Positions 33,879 to 45,529 of a DNA stretch of 64,000 nucleotides are shown one piece after another. Positions within the stretch are counted from its first letter, which is position 1. Every line of letters begins with the position of its first letter. The notes beneath the pieces were generated by a model. That model did no database searches and had not been told where the DNA came from. It was given only the letters and a program-made list of their open reading frames with translations. The position numbers and the translations under genes were made by a program. The DNA is from Linyphia triangularis (lineage: Eukaryota; Arthropoda; Arachnida; Araneae; Linyphiidae). Location: NCBI GenBank assembly GCA_963978545.1, contig OZ021723.1:46760069-46824068 (forward strand). Reading direction: 5' to 3'.

Positions 33879-35038
33879 CTGAAAATAGCATACCTTGCGT
33901 ACATAAGTTTCTTAAAAAATTTGTTGTAAAATTATAAAATTGAAACTAGAATTTGAAAATAAAAGTTGGATTTTGGCAGACATAGCCACATTTCTCAAGA
34001 GTGTACTACTTAATTTCTATACATACATTTGAAATTAACTATTATAACAAATTGGATAACAAAGTGTAATACAATCTTTAAGTAAACAATGCCAATCTAA
34101 TTTATGACCATTTGCAATTTTATTAAAAAGATTTAACAAAAATAAACAAGGAATCATTTGGTAAACTTTATAGAAAAGATAGCTACCTATATTGGGATCA
34201 AAAGTTCTCAAATAATCAGTATACAAAAAAATATGGTAAAATTTTAAAATCTTATGATGAACACGTATTTTAAATAAAAAGCATCGTTTCCTTAGAGCAT
34301 TATTTCATTTAGTGAGATAAGCACAAATGTAACAGACGATATTTTCGCAAAACCAAGGAGATAGGATGTAAGAAAGGAGAAATTGTTTGTCATACAAAAG
34401 AATATTAACATGCCACATTTATTAATTAAACGCTAGCACATACCAGCAAGAGAAACCAGAACATAACACAAAAACACTCTTATTCAATTTAAAAGAAGAC
34501 ACCAAAAAGAAAAACACACTTAATTCATTTCAATTCAAAAGAAGATACCAAAAAGAGAGAACCAGAAAGTGTCTGACGTCATAATTATAAACACTCATTT
34601 AGAACATTTTAATTTTAATTCATTGAGAAAAATGTCATCTACAGATTTTAATTAAAATAACTTTGGTTGATGAACTTATCTGAAACTCACTAGATTTAAA
34701 ACATCATATTTAAAAAAATTTCATACATGCCTACGTAATTCTCGTATCCGCCTTTTAAAACAGCCTTCCAAACCAACAAAATGTTGACCTAAAAAATAAA
34801 TTTTCATACGTGTTTAAAAAAAAAAAAAAATGGTGAACAGTATTGCGAATTTTTTTTCTCTATTTTATGAATAAAGGTCTGACATGTTTTTTTTTTTTTT
34901 TTTTTTTTTTTTTGTCAGGATTACTCTTTTATGCATACAAGGGGAATTAGGTTGTTACGTTACGTGCTTAACGGTTGGTTTATTTAAGTAAACATTGACA
35001 AGCACATAACTAACTTGAAAATATAAAGGACATTACTT
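33879..35038. other. AT-rich stretch with a 30-bp T run, no gene recognised
   Basis: A loose 60-bp direct repeat (AAAAGAAGACACCAAAAAGA / AAAAGAAGATACCAAAAAGA) lies at about 34487-34560, and a T run at 34886-34912. No further host exon could be supported. Confidence 0.5.
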
Positions 35039-35150
35039 ATGGTAAATAAAAATTGTTCTTAACAATGCAAATTAAATTTTAGAAAGTTGTTGAGTCATGA
35101 CTGTCTGTAGTTCGCTAGTTAAGTTCGTAGCACGTTGTCCGGGAGTTCAG
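35039..35150 (+). mobile_element. Gypsy 5' LTR fragment (3' part of the LTR)
   Basis: ATGGTAAATAAAAATTG through to CGTTGTCCGGGAGTTCAG is nearly identical, in inverted orientation, to 45530-45645. It directly precedes the pol remnant, so the 5' part of the LTR and all of gag, protease and the RT core are missing. Confidence 0.75.
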
Positions 35151-35151
35151 A

Positions 35152-37264
35152 GTTGCCAGTTCTGATATTGAGGAGCATCATCACCACCTCAGATTAGTCT
35201 TCAAGCGTCTGGACAAGTACGGTCTAACTATTAACACCTCTAAATGCGTCTTTGCAGCAAAAGAAGTTCCATTCCTGAGATACCTCGTCAACCAGTATGG
35301 ATCTGAACCTTTGCCAGATCGAGTCCAAGCCATTCAAGATTTCCCTAAGCCTGGAGACTAAGAAACAACTTCGGCAATTTCTTGGAACCATCAATTTCTA
35401 CAGACGTTTCTTGCCTCACACAGCATCAACTCAAGCACCTCTTCATGAGCTTCTCAAGGATAGTCGTAGAAATGACAAAACTCCAATCCCATGGACAATA
35501 CAGACAGTTCAGGCCTTCATCAAGTGTAAGACTGAGCTGGCACAAGCAACTCTTCTGCATCATCCTTCAGCGAATGCCCCCTTAGCATTGCATGTTGATG
35601 CCTCAGACTTTGCAATCGGAGCTGCTCTTCATCAAGTCTCTCCATCAGGCGATCTGCAACCACTAGCATTTTTCTCTAAAAAACTTACACCAACTGAGAG
35701 AAATTATTCAACATATGATCGGGAACTTTTAGCAGCATATTCAGCAGTTAAACATTTCAGGTACATGCTTGAAGCCAGAGAATTTCAACTGTACACTGAC
35801 CATAAACCCCTGACATTCGCCTTTAAGCAGAAGCAAGATAAAGGTTCACCACGGCAGATGCGACAATTGGATTTTATAGGGCAATTCACCACCAACATCG
35901 TCCACATTAAAGGCTATGAAAACATCCCAGCTGACACTCTGTCAAGAATTGCTACAGTCACTTTTCCTTCTCCTATTGACTACGAACAAGTTGCTAAGGA
36001 CCAAACCATCGACGAAGATCTCAAAGAAATTCTCTTGTCCACATCATCAAGTCTTCAGTTGCAGAAACTTAAACTTCCTGGAACCGATGTTGAGTTACAC
36101 TGCGACGTTTCTACAAAGAGAATTAATCCCTTCTTACCAGCTGCACATCGACGACTGGCATTCGACACCCTTCATAATCTCAATCACCCTGGAATACGAT
36201 CTTCAGCGAAACTCGTAAGCGAACGATTCATTTGGCCTTCCATGCAGAAAGACTGTCGAATGTGGGCTAAAGCCTGTACTTCTTGTCAACGCTCCAAGGT
36301 ACAAAGACATGTATTTAGTCCCTTAGGAACATTTGCAGTCCCTGACACTAGATTTTCTCACATCCACATCGATTTAGTCGGCCCACTCATACCATCCCAA
36401 GGATTTCGATACTGTTTGACAGTGGTCGATCGCTTCACCCGTTGGCCCGAAGCTTTCCACCTCACAGATATCACAGCTGAAAGTGTTGCAGAGACCTTGT
36501 ATTCTGGTTGGATTTCAAGATTCGGTGTTCCGGCCCACATCACCAGTGACCAGGGACGCCAATTTGAGTCGACACTTTTCAAGTCACTAGCCAAGCTTCT
36601 TGGAATAAACAAGCTGCGCACCACCGCTTATCATCCTATGTCCAATGGTTTGGTAGAACGTCTTCATCGTCCTCTGAAGAGCGCCATCATGTGTCACAAC
36701 ACAGAGAAATGGAGTGCAGTTCTTCCTACTATCCTCCTCGGCATGCGATCTTCAATTAAGGAAGATATCAACGCCACTTCAGCTGAGCTGGTATACGGCA
36801 CAGGTTTACGACTTCCAGGTGAATTTTTTGTCTCCAGCGACGCAGATCCAAATCGTACCATTTTCGTTGAAACGTTGAGGAACACTATGAACAGGATCAA
36901 ACCAACTCCAACCTCCCATCACACGCGTCCGAAAATCTTCGTTCATAAAGAGCTGAACATCTGCTCCCATGTGTTCGTCCGAGTTGGACAAGTGACGAGA
37001 GCATCGCTTCAGCCACCCTATGATGGTCCATATCGAGTACTTTCTCGTGATGCCAAAACCTTCCGTCTGCTGGTCAATGGAAAGGAATCTACTGTCTCCA
37101 TTGATAGACTCAAGCCAGCGTTCACCATTAGTGATTCGTCTTCGGCAGAGGAACAGCCAAGCGAACCAAGACCTTTGATTCCTCAAGATGTTGTAACAGG
37201 ACAACACCAGACAACCACAAGGTCTGGAAGACGTGTCAGATTTCCCCAACACCTCCTGACTTAA
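35152..37264 (+). pseudogene. Ty3/Gypsy pol, 5'-truncated: RT C-terminus, RNase H, integrase
   Basis: From about 35165 the frame reads EEHHHHLRLVFKRLDKYGL and CVFAAKEVPFL, the end of the RT. A one-base slip near 35350 moves it into the 655-residue frame 35297-37264. This frame has the RT connection ([19 protein letters not shown], about residues 22-40) and a Gypsy-type RNase H ([13 protein letters not shown] from about residue 101, later [12 protein letters not shown] and [15 protein letters not shown]). The integrase follows, with an H-H-C-C finger (HNLNHPG...CTSCQRSK) and DDE core residues in [18 protein letters not shown] and SNGLVERLH. There is no chromodomain. The long frame after the slip has no stop, so decay is recent, but the missing 5' half makes it inactive. 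Confidence 0.92.
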
Positions 37265-37282
37265 ACTCTGGCAGGGGGGTAC

Positions 37283-37333
37283 TGTGGTGCCACATGCCCA
37301 CCAACTCTAAAGCAACAACTCAACTCGACTCAA
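37283..37333 (+). mobile_element. Gypsy 3' LTR, first 51 bp only
   Basis: A purine-rich GGCAGGGGGG tract (polypurine tract) at 37270 leads into TGTGGTGCCACATGCCCACC, and the match to the inverted LTR at 45640-45694 ends at ACTCGACTCAA. The next 25 bp are unmatched, then the inverted-terminus block begins. Confidence 0.75.
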
Positions 37334-37513
37334 CCCGGCAGAAAACATGAGATGACTCCCCTTACTAAAATCCTAAGGTATTTTTAAGGTATTTTCTAGG
37401 GGTTTTTTTCAAGGTATTTATTAGGTATTTTTAAGGTATTTTATTAAGGTATTTTTACCTACTAAATGGTGCAGATTAAAACCTTAAACAGGTTTTCCAT
37501 AATACCTGTCCCA

Positions 37514-37945
37514 AGGTATTTTATATAAACCTAAACGGTTTCTTAGAATACCTTTCAACAAGGTATTTTATGTAAACCTAAACGGTTTCCTAGAATACCT
37601 TTCAACAAGGTATTTTAAATATACCTAAACGGTTTCCTAGAATACCTTCCAACAAGGTATTTTATATAAACCTAAACGGTTTCCTAGAATACCTTTCAAC
37701 AAGGTATTTTATATAAACCTAAACGGTTTCCTAGAATACCTTTCAACAAGGTATTTTATAAAAACCTTAACAGTTTCAATAGAATACCTTTTAATAAGGT
37801 ATTTTATAAAAACCTTAACAGTTTCAATAGAATACCTTTTAATAAGGTATTTTATAAAAACCTAAACGGTTTTTTAGAATACTTTTTAATGGTTACCTCA
37901 ATGGTTTTTTCTAGAATACCTTTCAATAAGGTATTTACCTAAACA
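37514..37945 (+). repeat. 47-bp tandem array, about nine units
   Basis: The unit starts AAGGTATTTTATATAAACCT, then AAACGGTTTCCTAGAATACC. Starts at 37514, 37561, 37608, 37655, 37702 and 37749 are 47 bp apart, then 48 bp, with growing divergence rightward. Confidence 0.93.
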
Positions 37946-37979
37946 GTTTCCTCGAACATCTGCCAATGAAGTACATTAA

Positions 37980-39487
37980 AATAAACCTAAAAGGTAAACC
38001 ACAAATAATTTTAAAATATTTAGAAGTTTTTTTTGACAAAATTTCCACAATATTTTTTAAAAACATATTTTAATAGACCTCAAAAGGAATTTTTAGAAAT
38101 CTAATAAAACCTAGGAAAAGTATTACATTCTATTTTACTGTGTATAAAAGAGAACCAATAACTTTGACACAATTATCATACAAATAATTTTTATTTATGT
38201 ACTTAACACTATTTTACATTAGGATAATCATTTTTAGGATATGTATTTTTTACTCAACCAACCCTGTTGGGCCTTGAGCCTGTTTGTTTTAAATTTTTCT
38301 TCTTCTTTTCTCTGCAACTTTGTTTTCGGCATAAATTTGCAAGAATTTCCAGATTGAGGCTGTCCTATCTGGATCTTCCACCTGTATCTTGCATAAGAAT
38401 AGACATGGTTTACTGTACCGGTCACCCCAAGAAACTTCAGATGATACTTGTTAAAAAGCCCTAAAAATATAAAATTGCTATAAAATGAGGCATACAATAC
38501 ATATTCAAAAGAACAAGTTATTCGGAGGCTACAAAATTCAACCCGTCTTTATTTGCCTCCGAAATATTTTCATTTCAAAGCGGCTCTAAAAGTAGTACAA
38601 AATAATGCTTATTTTGATTTCTATAAGAAACTAACTAGGCGTCAAGTCCGTATTTGTTTAACAGCTTCCCATATATTAACACAGGTAGTAAATCAAATTA
38701 TGAAGAGTATAGCTACTAATTTAACAACACGAAGGGTACTAATTTAACAATTCATTTGAGAAAATACAAAGAAATAAGCGATAATCAGAATTAATTTTTA
38801 ATATTAGCCTTTAATTTTATATTTTTTAAACAACCCTGAACACATTTAAAAGATTACTCTGAAAACTTGAATACCCATTGAAAATCATGATTGTATCTAT
38901 ATGTATATTCTTACATTTCTATTTCTGGATTTTAAAATATACTCAAGTGTTTATTTTACCTACTGAATATTTAATTTTTTTTATAGCAGAATGTGTGCAA
39001 TATTTTGTAACATAAGTTAAGTGAGGAAGTAGTTCCTCGATATTAGTGAGATTAGTTCTTGAAACATTGACTTTTTTTGCATTATCAAACACATAATGTG
39101 AACGAATTCTCAATTTTCTCCAAGACCTGCACTAAAGAAATATTTTATGGGAAAACAATCAACTACGCTCGTCCAGATAAAAGCGTCAATTTGAAATTTC
39201 TATTTAATATGAATAACAATTTTAAATCCTCATAATAATAGTTTGATATTTTTAGCCAGGGCATATGTGATTTGTTTCGAAATCAGAAACAAACGATAAA
39301 ATCATAATTTTTTTTTCAAAATCAAAAACCCTGTCACACTTTTCCAACCTTTCTAAGAACTCATAAAGATTACTTTCTCACCATCAAGAGAAGCTAGCAA
39401 AAGTTCTTAAAATAATATGTGCCTTTTACATTTCACTTCATAATTGGTTAAGTATAATAATACAATTTCCGGTGTGAAAATTTATAT
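37980..39487. other. Interior of the 8.2-kb block, nothing recognised
   Basis: Small overlapping frames near 38.23-38.75 kb have no recognisable motif. A short duplicated TACTAATTTAACAA lies near 38713 and 38738. Confidence 0.5.
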
Positions 39488-39594
39488 GTCAGGGACAAGG
39501 TTGCAACCTCTTCCCCCCATCGTTACATAAAACAATTTAATATACCTTTTTCCCTGTTTATTCACATATCTAAAAATATTTATTTTTAGACTAT

Positions 39595-39790
39595 GTGATA
39601 GTCGTGATATCCTTTTTTAATTTATTGCAAAGTCATGTGTAATACGAAAGTCTTAATTCAACAACCTCTTTTCCGATTATAGTTGTAAGGTTTCCAAAAA
39701 AAAGTTAAAAAATGAATAAATGAATTTAAAATTTGGAGAGGAAATGGTATTTCTCTGTATAAAACTGCTAAGACAGGGACGAAAAAACAA
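39595..39790 (+). repeat. 196-bp direct duplication, first copy
   Basis: GTGATAGTCGTGATATCC through to GGGACGAAAAAACAA is almost identical to 41768-41963. It interrupts the left palindrome arm at a place where the right arm has a different, much shorter sequence. Confidence 0.9.
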
Positions 39791-40091
39791 ACCTCCAAAA
39801 TTAATTTCCCCATCAATACAGTCATTCTAAAATCCAATTTTCCTTTAATACTGCTATTCCAAAATCTATTTCCCTATCAATACCCTCCCTCCAAAATTCA
39901 TTTTTCCTTCAATACTGCTATTCCAAAATATATTTCCCTATTATTACCCTCCCTCCAAAATTTATTTCCCCATCAATACCACCATTCCCAAATCTATCTG
40001 TGTAAGAAAACCATTGCATCTTATAACATAGTTTTCAAATCTTGGAGGGTGCCACCACTGGGGTAGCGAGAGGTCTTCAGCTTTATTTGTG

Positions 40092-40203
40092 TTTGTATGG
40101 TTTCATACCGAGATGAACACACCGGTTCTTGTTCTATCACCGAAGTCAAGCATCATCGTGAGCGGTCAGTCCTTTGGATGGTGACCACCTGGGAACACTG
40201 CAT
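40092..40203 (+). rRNA. 5S rRNA-like sequence, degenerate (pseudogene or 5S-derived SINE)
   Basis: The order of 5S landmarks is kept: GTATGGTTTCATACCGAG, then ACACCGGTTCTTGTTCTATC, ACCGAAGTCAAGCATCATCG, GAGCGGTCAGT and the C-box region TTGGATGGTGACCACCTGGG, ending GAACACTG. Compared with animal 5S rRNA there are many substitutions and one G lost from the GGATGGGTGACC box. The terminal stem does not pair well. It is not a functional 5S gene. Its place at the centre of a palindrome and the neighbouring 65 bp (40026-40091) suggest it arrived as part of a mobile element. Confidence 0.8.
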
Positions 40204-40538
40204 TATAAGATGCAATTGTTTTCTTACACAGATAGATTTGGGAATGGTGGTATTAATAAGGAAATAAATTTTAGAATAGCAGTATTGAAGGAAAAATGAA
40301 TTTTGGAGGGAGGGTATTGATAGGGAAATAGATTTTGGAATAGCAGTATTAAAGGAAAATTGGATTTTGGAATGACTGTATTGATGCGGAAATTAATTTT
40401 GGAGGGGTGATATCGATGGGGAATTGGGGGTCCGGGATATATAAATATTTTTGGATATGTGAATAAACAGGGGAAAAGGTACATTAAATTGTTTTATGTA
40501 ACGATGGGAGAAGGGGTTGCAACCTTGTCCCTGACAAT

Positions 40539-41675
40539 GGGAGTTCATGCAGGTAGTAATATAACAAAATTGGAGAGTGAAGTCCAAATAAATCCCTAAA
40601 AATAATGAGAGGAAGGAATAGTTGCATATCCTCTAAATACTTAAAATTAATGCATAGGAATAGGGTATTTAAATTGCTCCAAACATTTTTTAGAACAAGC
40701 AAGTAGGTACTCATGAAAAACTAAAATATTCAAAAAGATATGAAATTATCACAGATTCAAAATAATATCTTGAAAAATAAATGGGCAGGGAAATGTTCTT
40801 TTAAAACAAGCATTAAATAGTCAGTAAGTCAAGGAGAGTTGTCAGACTTTGGCCCTGAAAAGGACCATTCGTCTGGGTCCACAGACAATCGGAATAATAC
40901 AGAGACAACAATGTACAATGATAAAACTAGGTATGTCACAATAATGTAACAATAATTTTAGTAGAAGCAAAACAGAATACAAATAAATTTAAATTTAAGA
41001 AATCAAGTATAATCAACAGATAATTTCTTTGCTGCCATTTTTTCTGCACATAAAACATTCCAAACTTGTCTCCTGTGGCCTGGGCAATTGCATCACCGAT
41101 TTCTCCAGAGACAAGTACAGATACAGGGCATGAGTTAAAGAGCAATGATTTTCATTGTTATTTTGAAGTGTTCCACATAGAATGTTTATTTATTAATATA
41201 CATTTTTTTGTCAGTCAGAGAGCAGATATCTAGTTTTCAGAATTTGCGAGGTAACAAAAAATATTACAAAAGGAATACAAAAAGAACAAATGTATGTCTA
41301 TCACAATCACAATTTTTTTTATAAATAGTCCTTCCTCCGTTGAATGATTTATCAGCATATTTCTTACGAGTATTTGCATCAGGCTCAGGGTGTATTCGTT
41401 ATATAATATTTCTAATTAAATTCTTGCAAGTTGTAGAACAACGATAATACCTTTAATTTGACAATTGCATCATATATATTTATATTTTTGTTTGAATATT
41501 TGGGAAATCTATTCCGGTCACCTATTTCTGCTACAATGACCTCTGATCAAATAATGAAGTAAATATCTGAGTGAGCACTTCTCACCTTAATCCCAACACA
41601 AAAGCAATAGAGTATAGAGGTTACAATGGATTTATGTTCACTAGCCCTCATTAATATACACACCCTTATTCGGTG
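40539..41675. other. Interior of the 8.2-kb block, nothing recognised
   Basis: No coding relic or repeat termini could be supported. Confidence 0.5.
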
Positions 41676-41679
41676 AGGC

Positions 41680-41748
41680 CAGACCGAACTTGCGAGTCTT
41701 CCCTCACAAACTCGAAGTCATAATTCATTAGGCTACCGGGACCTCTTT
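41680..41748 (-). tRNA. tRNA-like sequence, probably SINE head or pseudogene
   Basis: On the minus strand GAGGTCCCGGTAGCCTAATG has an A-box-like core and a 5' half-stem. The 3' part, TTCGGTCTGGCCTC, could pair with GAGGTCC and resembles a worn B-box. A CGAGT/ACTCG stem lies between. A normal anticodon arm is not evident. Confidence 0.35.
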
Positions 41749-41767
41749 TTTTATTTTGTATATTAAT

Positions 41768-41963
41768 GTGATAGTCGTGATATCCTTTTTTAATTTATTG
41801 CAAAGTCATGTGTAATACGAAAGTCTTAATTCAACAACCTCTTTTCCGATTATAGTTGTAAGGTTTCCAAAAAAAAGTTAAAAAATGAATAAATGAATTT
41901 AAAATTTGGAGAGAAAATGGTATTTCTCTGTATAAAACTGCTAAGACAGGGACGAAAAAACAA
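41768..41963 (+). repeat. 196-bp direct duplication, second copy
   Basis: It differs from 39595-39790 at only about one position. The two copies bracket nearly 2 kb that includes most of the palindrome. Confidence 0.9.
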
Positions 41964-44039
41964 TTGGCATCTTCACCATACTCGACATACATTTTTTTTT
42001 TTTTTTAAATTTAAAGCAAGTTTTTCAATTTGGATTTGTAATAAGTTATTATACTTAAATATTTCCAGGGGTCATAAGCAGTTCTTGATAACAATTTGGG
42101 TGATAGAACATATTTGAATTGTGTGTGGGCCCTAAGTGCTTCATCATTTCAATAATTAAATAGGATTAATTAATAGATTAGTGCAAAGTATTTATAAAAT
42201 GTAATACAAAAAAAATTTCACATAAATTCAAAATTTTCAAGTTAAACATCTTTACATGCAGGGGCCTTACAAAATTTATTCCAACGTTGATGATTATAGG
42301 CACAATTTTGAAGTTTTAAGGCCCCGTCAAGTGCAGTGCCTGAACACTTAAATATCATTTGACAACTATAGTAATAAATGATTCTCTACAACTGAGTTTT
42401 TGGACCCCTAAATATGTTAATATGAGTCCCTGAGGAGAAATCGTGCATATGGGAACCTCTCTACGTATAAAGTGCCACTAAAATATTTCAAGTGTCATCA
42501 AGCATCTAAATAACTCCATAATAAACACTGAATTAAACTATTTTTTGATTAAAAAATGAGTTATAAGTGATTAATTATCGAAATTTCCCTTTTGTGCCTT
42601 ACCTTTGAAAATTTTATAGGGGGAGAAGCTACCTCCTCTCTTAAGTTCCACCGATATTTTACAAATAGTGGTGCAAATAGAATAGTTAATTTTTGCATTC
42701 TTAAAAATAAACATCTGGGCAAACAATAATTGACTGCAATATGTACAAACGGGACAATTGATTTGTAACCTTGCTAAAAAAAGAAACTCAAGCTCCATAT
42801 ATTGACACAGGTTTTTCTTTGAATTCTTAAAATGTAAATTATGCCAATATTCCAAACAAATTTATAATTTCTGTTCTGTTTAATTCTGCAGCTGTGGTGT
42901 TGACCTGAGGACGAAGTTAGCATAGGAATTATGAAAGGGAAACCACAAATTGTATAGCTTTTCCCTTTCAGCCAAAATTAAAAATGCTTTTTTTTTTCAG
43001 AGAGAGGGAGCGCATTTTTCATTTTGGGAAAAGGGGAGGCACGTTTGTGACACATCGATTAATTTAATTCTGAAAATGTTAAATTTCAATTTGAAAGAAT
43101 TTTACCTTTGAAACAGACTTTGAACAGTGTTTTTCTGGAGCACTAAATCGTCCCTGTCATTAGGAAGTGGCGAGTATTTGAACTTTCCTTACTAACCACT
43201 GTTTTTGAAGACAACATCAATGATGGACAAAATCTATTCTGTCAGGATGTTCCTTCAAGAGGGGAGTCAGTAAAGAGTGCCTAAAAATATATTTAAATTT
43301 CTTTATTGTACATCAAAAGCATAATTTTCCAAAATAAAATAAATGTTTTTAATGCTAAACTTATAACAACTGTACTTGAAACAGCATTGTATGGTTGATA
43401 CTGAACAAGGAAGGGACAAGATGTCAAAGGGATTAAAAGCACTTAACTCCAAAAAATAAAAAAGAATACAATGCAATCCTGCAAAAATTGTTGGAATTTA
43501 AAATTTGCAACTAATTAAATCATCAATCACCAGAATTTAAACTACTCCATTTCAGATAAATATCGTAATGTTTAACAACAAATTTCATTTAAATTACTTT
43601 TTGAAATACACAACTTTTTGAATTTTAGCCTTCAAATTAGCCAGTAAATAACAGGAGAAATCTAAATGATTTAATGTCTTATATTTTACAAAAAGCATTC
43701 ATCTGCATTACGTTCAACTCTACACACTACATTTCAATGAAGTATATCAAATGAATAACAAAAATCGAAACAACCAGTGCGCTGCAAATTTTATACAACA
43801 GTACACATTTTCGAATTACAAAACTTTTCTTACTTTGTATCAGGGTAATGGAAAGTTGCTTCATATAATTATATAATTATGACAACAACGTGGTCATGTT
43901 CGTATCGCCATTTTATATTTCATAACACGTCTGGTCTGGAACAGGATGAAGGCAGAGGACACTCGTGTTTTGATTGGATAGTGATAGCACGTGACCAATC
44001 AAAATCCTTACGTCATCCTCTAAAGTATCTTGCAAATCC
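41964..44039. other. Interior of the 8.2-kb block, nothing recognised
   Basis: AT-rich. A 94-codon minus frame (42571-42855) shows no motif I can name. No RNA or repeat termini seen. Confidence 0.5.
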
Positions 44040-45160
44040 TTAAAAACGTTGGAGGTTTTTATCAGAAACCTCGCGAAACCTTAAAAATACTTAATAGCTT
44101 CACAGGTGTTTTTAGGTTTCTAAAAATTAAACCAATTAATTTAAGTGTTTTGATTTTTTTCTTATGCACTTGAATACTGATTTTGCTTTTGTTTCATTCC
44201 TCATGCAAAAAAAATTAAATCATTTTTCAAATTATAATTTATCATGTACTTTAAAAAAAAAAAAAAAAAAAAAAATTAAATGCGGAATGCATTTTACAAT
44301 TTACTGTTCTAATTTAAAACAATATGCATTTTGTGTGAAATTAAAAGTTTTTTTTTTTTTTAAATTTATTATTATTTATTATTAATTATCATTATTTATT
44401 ATTATTATTATTTATTATTATTTATTTATTATTATTATTATTTATTATTATTATTATTTATTATTATTATTATTTATTATTATTATTATTTATTATTATT
44501 ATTATTTATTATTATTATTATTTATTATTATTATTATTTATTATTATTATTATTTATTATTATTATTATTTATTATTATTATTATTTATTATTATTATTT
44601 ATTATTATTATTATTATTTATTATTATTATTTATTATTATTATTTATTATTATTATTTATTATTATTATTCCTTTAGTAATGTTATTAAAAGGTATTCAC
44701 TTATTCACTTGAATACCTTAGTAAAACGTTTAAAATCTGGAGGTTTTATCAGAAACCATGCAAAACCTGAAAAATACATTATAAGCTTCATAGGTTTCTC
44801 TAGGTTTTAAAGAAAAACCTTAAAATACATTCCTTTAGTCATGGTATTAAAAGGTATTCACCTGAATACCTTAGTAAAACCTCTAGAATCTGGACGTTTT
44901 TATCACAAACCTTGCAAAACCTTAAAAATACCTAAAGCTTCACAGGTTTCTTTAGGTTTTACAGAAAAAACCTTAAAATACCTTCCTTAGTCATGGTATT
45001 AAAAGGTATTCACCTGAATACCTTAGTAAAACCTTTAGAATCTGGAGGTTTTTATCACAAACCTTTCCAAAACCTTAAAAATACCTGAAGCTTCGCAGGT
45101 TTCTTTAGGTTTCTAAAAATAATACCTTAAAATACCTTGAGTTAGGTATTTTTCCATGAG
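44040..45160 (+). repeat. 155-bp subterminal tandem array, interrupted by TTA microsatellite
   Basis: AAAAGGTATTCAC starts units at 44689, 44844 and 45000 (155-156 bp apart). Each has CTGGAGGTTTTTATC-, CTTCACAGGTTTC- and AAATACCT-type blocks. A partial unit at 44040-44130 lies before the microsatellite. Confidence 0.85.
44364..44671. repeat. TTA-type microsatellite, about 300 bp
   Basis: Runs of TTATTATTATTATTA with periodic TTTA interruptions make a compound array. It lies inside the 155-bp tandem zone. Confidence 0.97.
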
Positions 45161-45235
45161 GTATTTTTAGTTAAAACCTCAAAAATACCTAATAAAACCT
45201 TGAATACCTAGTTTAAACCTTAAAAATACCTTTAA

Positions 45236-45500
45236 CCTTCTGAGGGTCACGGGCGTATATATCCGTCATTTGATCCTCAGTTTTTCCAGCAATACACAAC
45301 CTTTTTGAATTTATAAATAAAATGTAAAATACAATATTTTTTAAATCTTTTTATTAGGATGATAGTTTAAAACCTACTTAAAACAAAATAAATAAAAAAT
45401 AATTTAAAAAAATTATATTTTTGGATCAGAAATAAAATTTAAAAATTATTGCAGGGAAAACAACTGTATAATTTCGCCCATTCCCTTGACGCTCAGAGGG
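45236..45500. mobile_element. piggyBac-type MITE, 265 bp, TTAA duplication
   Basis: TTAA flanks both ends (45232-45235 and 45501-45504). The ends CCTTCTGAGGGTCACGGG and, inverted, CCCTCTGAGCGTCAAGGG form a terminal inverted repeat. TTAA targets with CCY... ends are characteristic of piggyBac. There is no transposase. It is inserted in the right subterminal zone of the 8.2-kb block. Confidence 0.9.
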
Positions 45501-45529
45501 TTAAAATACCTTTTTTTTTAGTAAGGGTC

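Larger units (their letters stand above)
39488..40538. repeat. Large imperfect palindrome with a 5S-like loop
   Basis: Left arm 39488-40025 and right arm 40204-40538 are inverted copies. Shared blocks include GTCAGGGACAAGGTTGCAAC, CGTTACATAAAACAATTTAA, TATTCACATATC, AATACTGCTATTCC and ATCTGTGTAAGAAAAC. The left arm carries an extra 196-bp segment (39595-39790) that is duplicated at 41768-41963, plus one extra unit of an internal CTCCAAAATT-type repeat. The loop, 40026-40203, contains the 5S-like sequence. Confidence 0.85.
37359..45527. mobile_element. 8.2-kb block with inverted CCCTTACTAAAA termini
   Basis: The left end reads CCCTTACTAAAA followed by AAGGTATTTT repeats. The right end, inverted, reads CCCTTACTAAAA followed by AAGGTATTTT, later interrupted by a MITE. 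Both subterminal zones are rich in AAGGTATTTT and AAACCT motifs in tandem arrays (47 bp on the left, 155 bp on the right). No transposase, integrase or polymerase was recognised in the 8.2 kb. Gypsy LTR sequence lies outside both ends but in opposite orientations, so the target duplication is unresolved. It may be a large non-autonomous DNA transposon or the product of an inversion. Confidence 0.55.

Noticed and set aside
34035..34226. Possible upstream host exon on the minus strand (GTAGCT donor near 34186)
   Set aside because: The frame open at its donor leaves one base, whereas the exon at 33778-33878 needs two. The other frames contain stops.
40092..40203. Functional 5S rRNA gene
   Set aside because: Substitutions throughout, a lost base in the C-box region and a non-pairing terminal stem indicate a derived copy.
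42571..42855. 94-codon minus frame inside the 8.2-kb block
   Set aside because: No motif, no splice context and no homologous block elsewhere in the window; likely chance.
44364..44671. Terminal repeat or centromeric satellite
   Set aside because: It is a simple TTA microsatellite with regular interruptions.
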